DNA of 64,000 nucleotides from Rhizomys pruinosus (Eukaryota > Chordata > Mammalia > Rodentia > Spalacidae). The position numbers and the translations under genes are program-made. Shown in pieces: positions 56,557-64,000 of the stretch. The DNA is taken from contig VZQC01005691.1 of assembly GCA_009823505.1 (NCBI GenBank), positions 4,161,485 through 4,225,484 of the forward strand. Direction: 5' to 3'. The notes beneath the pieces are model-generated. The model was not told the DNA's origin, did not search any database, and was given only the letters and a program-made list of their open reading frames with translations. How positions within the stretch are numbered: position 1 is the stretch's first letter; the number at the start of each line of letters is the position of its first letter.

Positions 56557-56731
56557 AAGGAAGGAAGGTAGGAAGTACAGAAGAGGGGAAGGAAGGAAGG
56601 AATCTTAGATTTCAAAATATTTGAGAATTGAAGCTATTTTGTATCATTTCATATTTTAAACTTAAGAGGTTTGCAATGTTTATTTAAATGGAATGTTATA
56701 AAAATATGACATATTTTAGGATTTTTGTTTG

Positions 56732-56877
56732 TTTGTTTTTTTGAGAAGTAGTCTCCATTTAGTCCCAGCTGGCCTGGAGCTCGCTATGTAGACCAGGCTG
56801 GCCTTGAACTCACAGAGATCCACCTGCCTCTGCCTCCCAAGTGCTGGGATTAAAGGCATGTGTCACCACGCCTGGCC
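56732..56877 (-). mobile_element. B1 SINE, antisense, fused to a B2 head
   Basis: 'ttttttgagaagtagtctcc', 'gtagaccaggctggccttga' and 'caccacgcctggcc' make a full antisense B1. It is directly adjacent to an antisense B2 5' part, so on the minus strand the order is B2 head then B1. Confidence 0.93.
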
Positions 56878-56879
56878 TA

Positions 56880-56978
56880 AGATGGTTCTTAGCCACCATG
56901 TGGGTGCTGGGAATCTAACCCAGGTCCTCTGCAAGAGCAGTAGGTGCTCTTAACCGCTGAGCCATGTCTCTAGCCCCC
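56880..56978 (-). mobile_element. B2 SINE 5' part, antisense
   Basis: From 'gatggttcttagccaccatg' to 'gagccatgtctctagccccc'. Only the first ~100 bp of B2 are present. The break lies in the same part of the B2 as in the 56,175 truncation. Confidence 0.92.
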
Positions 56979-58084
56979 GTGTTTGACGAATTTTATTCCT
57001 TCTGTAGAAAGAACACCAGCTGCTCTCATAAATAGCTTGTTATAAATAGAACCAATGGGATGATTGTTAACCATATATGAAAGAGGTGTCCCAGGTGAGC
57101 CCTGGGGACAAGGAAACTCCACTCCACTCTGCTTTGTTTCCTGACACTTTTGTGTTCAGCCAGTGAAATCCTACTTAACATGTAGGAAAAAAACGCCCAA
57201 ATCATAAGCAAGATAATGCTCGGTGGCCGCACTCAGAGCATACTTGTAAATGGTTCAATATCGATATGAGAGAGTATAACGAGTGCGTTTCCCAGTGGAG
57301 AATCTGGTGTTCAATGCTGTTTAAGCACTTTCATCAATTTTCTGAATGATAGGAAGGAGAGCAAGTTCATTAAGTGCACAGTGCACCCAGGCTGGGAGCT
57401 GTGATAACAGCACAGGGAGCCTGGCCAGATTTAATCAGGACCCTGGAATCTAACTCAAGGCTTGGTCAGGGGCGAAATGGGTCATGGCACAGAGGAGCAC
57501 CCTGCACTTCCTTGGTAGGCAAGGGTTCACTGTGGCCGTCCTTGCAGCAGGCACCCACTACCACCAACAGGTGACAGCCATGCTCCTCCTCTGGGGTCTC
57601 ATCTCCAAGGCTCCCTGCTGCAGCTGAAAATGAAAGATTTGGAGACTGACTGAAATGGATCTGGACCTCAGGCTGAAAACAGACATGATAAAACATAACT
57701 GTTTGGTAATTAAAAAGGAAAAGGATGGGTGAAAGAGCCTGGTAAATTATGAAAAACAAATCACAGAGAAAAGGATAAGCAATCCAAACACCAAAACAGC
57801 AACAAGTTAACACTCCCACCATCATAGCTCTGAGAAGTCACGTTAGGGTGTTTTGTTCCTGTTGATTGGGGTGTTTTGCTTTTTTCCTCATTGCTGTTAG
57901 AGTTGCATTCCCCGACAGAGGAAGAGGTGATGCTTCCTGGGGTCCCCAGACCCCCATGTGCAGGATCACAGCCGGGCTTTGGGGTCAGTTGTCTGTCAGT
58001 AAGGGTGCGTAGGGCTCCACTGGGGCCTCCTGCTGTTTCCACTATGCTGCCAACCCCCTGAAGAGGTGACACACCAGGGCTTAA
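56979..58084. other. Unique sequence
   Basis: No repeat or gene was recognised. Confidence 0.45.
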
Positions 58085-58345
58085 CAAGCTGAAAGGGATT
58101 CAGTAGAGAGCAGCAGAAACGATTAAAGACTCGGAAAATAGGAGCTATGAAGGAAGATTAAAGGATCTACGCTCACTTAGCCCAGAGCTGGGAGCTGACC
58201 TAATAGCGTCTTCAGGATGTGAAGAGCTATCGTGTGGAGGAGGGGACCAGCTGCTCCCTCTCCATGCAGAGGAGACAAAAAGGAAGCAGGCTTAGGCTTC
58301 GATGGGGCAGGTTTAACAGTACTGGAGAACTTCCTTCAGGGAGGG
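58085..58345 (+). mobile_element. Ancient L3/CR1 LINE 3'-end relic
   Basis: The order of motifs matches the 3' terminal ORF2 region of CR1/L3: 'cagtagagagcagcagaaac gattaaag', 'agctatgaaggaagattaaa gga', 'agcccagagctgggagctga', 'ctaatagcgtcttcagg', 'gagctatcgtgtggaggagg gga', 'aggcttaggcttcgatgggg' and 'gagaacttccttcagg'. In translation this is the LINE segment around 'RSSRND*R..YEGRLKDL'. These elements died before the mammalian radiation, so this much similarity in a rodent is unusual. Confidence 0.7.
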
Positions 58346-59637
58346 CTGGTAGCTGAGAGAGTAAGGGCTCAGGCTCCCAGGGAAGGACCACTCAGCAGAC
58401 GCCCCGTTGGACCCAGATCTCAATGCCTGCTATGCCACTATGCAATGTTCTCTGCTACATTTGTGTCTTTGTTGGCTACTGGCTCTGTTCTTTGAAAGAA
58501 TCTGTGCAAGGCTGTCCTTTCGGAGGTCAACAGGAAGGGCAGCAGGCAGTTGTCACAGTGCAAAATAGTATAGCCACTCTCCACAGACCTGAGAAAGAGG
58601 AGAGCTGCGAAGAAGCTTCCCCAAAGGAAGGGGAGATCAGAATCCGCTCTAGCCTTGACTTCAGCTTCATTTTATTGATAGAATGCTTGATGTTTGAAAA
58701 AAAATGTATGCATGCATTCATACGTATGTATATTCATGTATCTGCGTTTGTGTGTGTTCAAGAAGAAGAAATGGAAGAGGGTGAGGAGAGAGGTGATTCC
58801 CCGCCCCCGCCCCGGAACAGTTCAGATTTCTATACTCTCATTACCAGCTATTCCTCTCAAGTGGGTTTTGAATTAGCCTCCGCCACAAGTAATTTGAGAA
58901 TTCCTCATGGTTCCAGTGACAGCTTACCTGTATAAAGGTACCACAAAAGGTGAGCCGCCGAACTGTTATCAATGAGCTACAGGCTCTATAGGCCTCGTTT
59001 GTATCAGAGGGGACTCTCAGTCTCACTGATGAAATGACTTCCCTTGGTGTGTCCAATACTGGTGACATTTGCAGTGAACTTGTTTTGTCCGCCAAGCAGG
59101 AACATTGTTCTTCTCCCCAGGTGGCAGGCCTGCCCCCAGCAAAAACGAAGGCAGGGAAATAAAATCCAGATGTGTTCTTTTTTTCTTTCATGGGAAGGCA
59201 GGAAAGGCTTCAGTTCAGCACAGCTGCTGTTAGCTCATTGTTTCCGAGTCTGAACTTATTTTATCAACTGTGTTCGATCTCCTCCTCTCTTACTGTCTCC
59301 CACCCGTTCCTCTTTTACTTTCCTCCTGATGTGATCTTTCGGCCATACCAAAGTCCTCAGTGTTATTTTGCCATTTTTTTTTTATCTTTCCCTATTTACC
59401 TATTCTATTTATTTTCCCTGTGCCTTTCCAGGGAACCCTCTCCCTATTCATTCCCAAGTCCTGTTTGCCCTTCAGTTATCAAGGAAGTAGCTTAGCTATA
59501 CAGCTACACAGGAAGCTACAAGGTGTTTATGGTACAGTCAAGAGTTTCTCCTACAGAACTGTGAAGTGCTGGGGTGCGCCTTCAAATAGCTGCATTCTAA
59601 AACCACCTATCATCCCATAGAAACTAAAATAATATGT
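58346..59637. other. Unique sequence
   Basis: No gene was recognised. The plus frame 58,423-58,935 (170 codons) has no domain I know, and it crosses TG-rich low-complexity sequence at about 58,705-58,760. Confidence 0.4.
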
Positions 59638-60060
59638 GGATGGATCACGAAACTGGGGAAGATTGCAGTAGGGATGAAGTAATGGACAAGGTAGAGGGAG
59701 AGGTTGAGGGGTGAAAGGAGAGTGAGTGGGTGGTGGAGGGATGGCTGACAATAGAGGCTGATGGAGGGAGGATAATGGAGGATGGACAGTGGAGGGATGG
59801 GTGGTGGAGGAGTGAGGTTATGGCTGTCTAATGGATAGATGGTTAGTGTGTGGATAGGTGGTGGATGGTGGTGAATGGATGATGGAGGGATGGATGGTGG
59901 AGAGGTGAAGAGATGGCTAGACAGAAGATAGATGGTTAGGGCATGCGTGGAGGGGGGGATCCGCGATGCTGGATTGAGTAGAGATGGATGAATCGCAGAG
60001 TGGTAAAGTGATAGCTAGATGGTGGATAGATAATTGTGGTGTGATACGGAAGGATAGTGG
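59638..60060 (+). repeat. Degenerate GGAT/GGTGGAT-rich tandem repeat
   Basis: Words such as ggatggtgga, gatagatggt and tggagggatgg recur for about 420 bp without a fixed period. This is a decayed (GGAT)n/(GATA)n array, G-rich on the plus strand. Confidence 0.85.
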
Positions 60061-63000
60061 AAGAGCGAAGGAAGGGCAGACGAGTAGACCAGTGAACAGT
60101 GCCAAGTTCTGTGTGGCGAGGAATTTCTAGGCCAGAGATCATCATAAAGTTTGATTTTGAATGGCCTTGAGCCCTTCTACAGGGCTCGGATTTACTTCTT
60201 TGCAATTGTCAAACTCCCTTCATTTTGGGAGCCCATTCTGGTTATTTTAGGAGAAATGTGTTTTTGTATCAATTAAATCTTCCCATCTCCAATAGCAGCA
60301 CTGACCCTGGATTCCTAGGTCTACTGTGCCTTCTAGGTGGCCCCAGGTGCTGGGTGGAGAAGGACCCTTTGTTAACTGGTCCATGTAAGCTCATCAGTCA
60401 TAGGACCACACTTGTTGCTTTTCCAAAGTACTTGAATTTTAACACCTGACAGTAATTTTGAGTTTTTATCAGCCTTGGGGGAGGAGGGCATTTAGCTTGT
60501 GTTACTTTTTTATTATAAGCAGAAATCAAAGCATTTTCATGAACTTTTAAGAACAGTATGTACTTGTATTTCTTATGTATTTTTATTAAGACATAGGCAC
60601 AGAGGAGAGTTTTATTTTAATCCTCAACATGGATTTTTAGAAATAAACTAACAAGGGTGACAACAATTTCAAAAATATTCTCTTTCATCAGTTCAATTTG
60701 GGTTGATACAATCTCAATTCTATCAAAATATGGTCCTTTCTGGAAAATATTACAGACAGCTGCTTTTCTTTTGCTGTCCCCTTTCAGCAAGTGAATGGCT
60801 CCTTTCAGTGGAGAACATTTCTGTGTAAACACCCTTCTGAAGGCAAAGAATTGCACCAGAGGCTTCAACTGTCAGCTCGCTTTTGGTCAGCGTGCCATTG
60901 GATGCTGAGTAGACTGCCATTAAATAAATTACAATGAATGACTACAAAAGTTGTTTTCTTTAAGAACGCCAGCAAATCAAGAGTAATAAGTAATTTTAGG
61001 AGATTGTCCAACATCAGATAAAAACATTTAAGGTTATAAATGAACCTCTCTGTATCCTTACATCCAACTGGGGACTGATTTTTATATTATACCACGTTTG
61101 TGTTACCCACAATTTTACATTGTCTGATCTCCACAAACTACGACTAATGTCATAAAATGTTCAGAGAAATAGCAACATAATAACAAATGGAACTCTTTAA
61201 AACATTTCATCAGGAAATGGGCTAACAGTAAATGAGGATTTAAATACTGAGATTGGGATTGTTTCTCCTGTACCTAAATATCTTAATACAAGAAATACCG
61301 AATATATTTAAATAACACCATTGGTTCTCTGGAAAACAGATACTTTGGAGTCTATGCTATACAAGACAAAAGAATCTGAAATACAGATAATAAAATCAGT
61401 GAACTTTTTTTAAATGGATGATTTTAAGAATAGTCTATGCTCATCAATGCGTTCCACAGTGGGGGGTGTGGTCTATGCACTTAAAGTATTTCTACTTTGT
61501 CTCTTGTGGAGCTACTGAATGTCACTGAGAAGGCAGAATCCTTTGTTCTACTGGTACCTGGTACTCCCAGGTATCTCCTCTTCATAGAGATCTCCTCCAT
61601 CTTCTGATGGGAGCAGCCATCCCCATGTAGCATGTGGACATCAGGCCTGCTCCTGCCCCTGAGATCCTGGTCCCTTCTTTTCCTGGAATGAATCTCCTGG
61701 ATGGGCTTTTCCGTGCCAGTCTCATACCAGTTCTCCAGGTAAATGTGCATATCTCAGGAGTTCCTACCTCAACCGCAGTGAACGAGGTGGAACTGTAATG
61801 CCCTGTATATTTCAACCAGCTACAGTGAGGGTCTGAATACTATCTCATAAAGAAAGGATGACTGGACACATAAGTGTGCTTACTCTGACCCAAACACTTC
61901 ACAATGTTGATAGCTGTGGAAATATCACACAATAACCAATAATATGCATAGCCTTCATGTATCTCTGTATCAATAAAATACACAAGAAATGAAAATGTAA
62001 AATAGAACAGCTTTTATTTCCGGTTTAAGTAAGTGAAATTAATGAACATATAAGACAGAACAAGGTGGAACTCCGAGGGGGTTCTTTTCCCCAGCACTCC
62101 CTGTTCTCAACTCTCTGCACCCCAAAACACTGATCTCTATTTCAGCTTCCTCCTTCCACTGAACCCCTTGCTAAGCATGATGGGAACCTCCTTTTGGGAG
62201 GCCCAAGGCTACTTCTTGCTCTCTACCCCGACTTGCCGGGACTCAGAGGCATGGGACACTGCTTTTCCACTTCAGAGCTGCCTATCCCAGTCTTCGCTCC
62301 CCGGCCTGTACATGGGACTCTGGGCTGCATCCAAACACAGCATGGTTGCCCATCTGATAGTCTCCCTCCCTCAGGCTCAGCACTTGAATATCTCTGAAAT
62401 CCAGAGTTGAAATCAAGAAGCTGGGCAGGGAAACCAGATGAGAGGGAAGGGGTGAAGTCTGGGGATGCCCCGTGGACCCCTCTGAAACGCCTTTTGACCT
62501 CAGCTGTCCTGTGCTCAGCTCCCTGCCCAGACAGGGTCTGCTCTATCCAGGGAGATGTCCTCCTGAGTCTTTGGCAGCAATGTCTTCAGTTCCCCTTCTC
62601 ATCACTGTTATGTGGCAGATGTGGCCTGCCACTTGGTTCACAACCTTGAAAACCCGCAGTCCGGGAAGAAGATCTGGAGGCAGATGCCACACTCACCGAA
62701 GGAGCTCAGACCTTTTCCTCTTGAGAAGAAACGTGAGCACCTTTAGATACATGAAAAGCAGCAGCTTTGTTAAACAGAGAATGTGAGCAGGTGCAGAGGG
62801 AGGAAGGGGTCTGTGGTTTGGGGCCGCCCAGTTATTTGTGCTGCAGTCATCCTGTGCAGATGCTCAACTCCCGTCTTTCTGTGTTTCAAGGCATCCCCAC
62901 AGTGGGGATGGATTCGGGAAACGGAAATGAAGGCGGCAAGCCCGTGCACTGACTGCAGTCTCAATAGCTAGGGTGTAGACTTACATCATGAGTTTGGATA

Positions 63001-64000
63001 TTGAGAAAGGTACACTCGGGAAGGAGAACGGCTTATCTAGCCCGGGCAGCAGGAGCAGGTGTGCACACCAGCAGCTCCTGGGAAGGGGCCTGAGACCCCA
63101 TCCACTGCACCTGAGCCACTGCTGGGCTGTCTCCAGCCCCCCCCCCGCCCCTCCCCTCAGCACCCTGGATGGTCTATTCTAGCCAGCAACCCTCCAGGCT
63201 CCTGTCCTACAGTGAACGTGGAAAACCTTCACTCTGCTCCCAGCAGTGTCTCTTTCAGCGGCTGTTAGCTTCCAGAATCCCACCCTTCATTCTTGATGTT
63301 TGGAGATTTTAAACATGTATCAAATGGGTTAATCTAGTTTGTGGTTAACAAGAGACAGGGTAACTGACAAAACTAAATCCAAAATAATTAGGATAAGTAA
63401 AACTGTGGAGTAAAATGATTACATTTAGGAAAATGCAACAAACCAGCAGCCAAACATTCTAAAGATGATCCAGTCTTGTGCTGATAAATGCTTAATAACT
63501 GGCTCTCAAAAAACAAACAGAAAAAAACAACATCAACAAAAACTCAGCGTGCAGTGTTTGCCAGTCTCCTACTGAGGCTGGTTTCATGCTACCAACTTGA
63601 TGTCAACTGGCTCACAAAATTCCTGAAAATGTAACAGTTGGCACCCTCGCAGCATTAAGCGCCAGCTCCAACACGCTGCAAATCTATTACTGAGTGTGTC
63701 CCTGGTGCTTCCAAGAACTCAACACATTTTAATTTATCTTAATCTCCACCAGAACGCCACCAGGAGGGTGGTGAGCGAGGAGCCAGGATATGACTTCCTC
63801 AGCCTGGCTCACATAGGGGTGGGGCTGTGTCACCAGACCTAAGCACCCGGGACTGAGTCATTGTCCTACTGTGTTTGCAAGAATAGATCCTACGTGAGTT
63901 GGTGTTCCAAAGGAACACTTTTTTTAAGAACAGTAGCATAAAAGAAAGATGTCAGAGAGGAACACAGCCTGCTTCAGATCAACCATCTATCAGTGACGGC
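60061..64000. other. Unique sequence to window end
   Basis: No SINE, LINE or gene was recognised over about 3.9 kb. Composition is AT-rich to 61.4 kb and GC-richer at 62.1-63.3 kb, with a C-run at 63,138-63,152. The minus frames at 61,481-61,815 and plus frames at 62,168-63,268 show no known domain. Confidence 0.4.

Noticed and set aside
58423..58935. 170-codon plus frame
   Set aside because: It crosses a TG-rich low-complexity stretch and ordinary unique DNA. No known motif or exon signal supports it.
61481..61815. Two overlapping minus-strand frames (89 and 77 codons)
   Set aside because: No domain is recognised and two frames compete over the same DNA; they are most likely chance.

Overview
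The window is nuclear DNA of a muroid rodent. The evidence is a dense population of B1 (7SL-derived), B2 (tRNA-derived) and B4 (ID+B1) SINEs together with rodent L1/HAL1-type LINE fragments. The B1 copies read 'gagacagggtctccctgtagc' style and end in 'aaaaagacc' plus poly(A), and the B2 copies read 'gatggcctagcggttaagag'. These differ from what I remember of the mouse and rat consensus, so a non-murine muroid (for example a cricetid) is the best guess, without certainty.

I found no protein-coding gene, exon, rRNA, tRNA gene or CRISPR array that I can support. The long open frames are either LINE ORF remnants (40.3-41.4 kb plus; 13.6-14.7, 15.9-16.1 and 25.0-25.3 kb minus) or arise because tandem-repeat units are multiples of three (43.4-45.5 kb). 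The window looks intergenic or deep intronic.

Layout. 0-10.2 kb: mostly unique AT-rich DNA with a B2, a B4, a degenerate TG-rich tract and a CpG-retaining segment at 5.8-6.1 kb holding two NotI-type palindromes. 10.2-12.0 kb: a nearly perfect 870-bp tandem duplication bounded by B1 elements. 11-16.2 kb: antisense LINE material with an ORF1-only (HAL1-like) layout and 5'UTR monomer repeats, broken by B1, B2 and a composite SINE. 17.9-27.6 kb: SINEs, an L1 ORF2 3' piece and two more composite SINEs. 28-36 kb: mostly unique, with a higher-order minisatellite at 31.5-31.9 kb and a 20-bp minisatellite at 34.0 kb. 36.0 kb: a consensus-quality CTCF motif in a GC-rich patch. 36.6-42.9 kb: SINE-rich, with an L1 ORF2 fragment that lacks a poly(A) tail yet has 14-bp target-site duplications. 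43.4-45.5 kb: two large minisatellites (36 and 39 bp). 47-53 kb: B4/B1/B2 and an old antisense L1. 54.4-54.9 kb: a degenerate 41-bp repeat. 56-57 kb: tandem and fused SINEs. 58.1-58.3 kb: an ancient L3/CR1 LINE relic. 59.6-60.1 kb: a GGAT/GGTGGAT-rich repeat. 60.1-64 kb: mostly unique.

The strongest candidate for something undescribed is a composite B2-B1 SINE present three times (14.7, 23.2, 27.2 kb). All three share the same internal junction and the same B2 subfamily marker (a 17-bp internal duplication). In each case the target-site duplication encloses the whole B2+B1 unit, which indicates that the chimera itself is mobile. Two other notable items are the tailless L1 insertion and the B1-mediated 870-bp tandem duplication.
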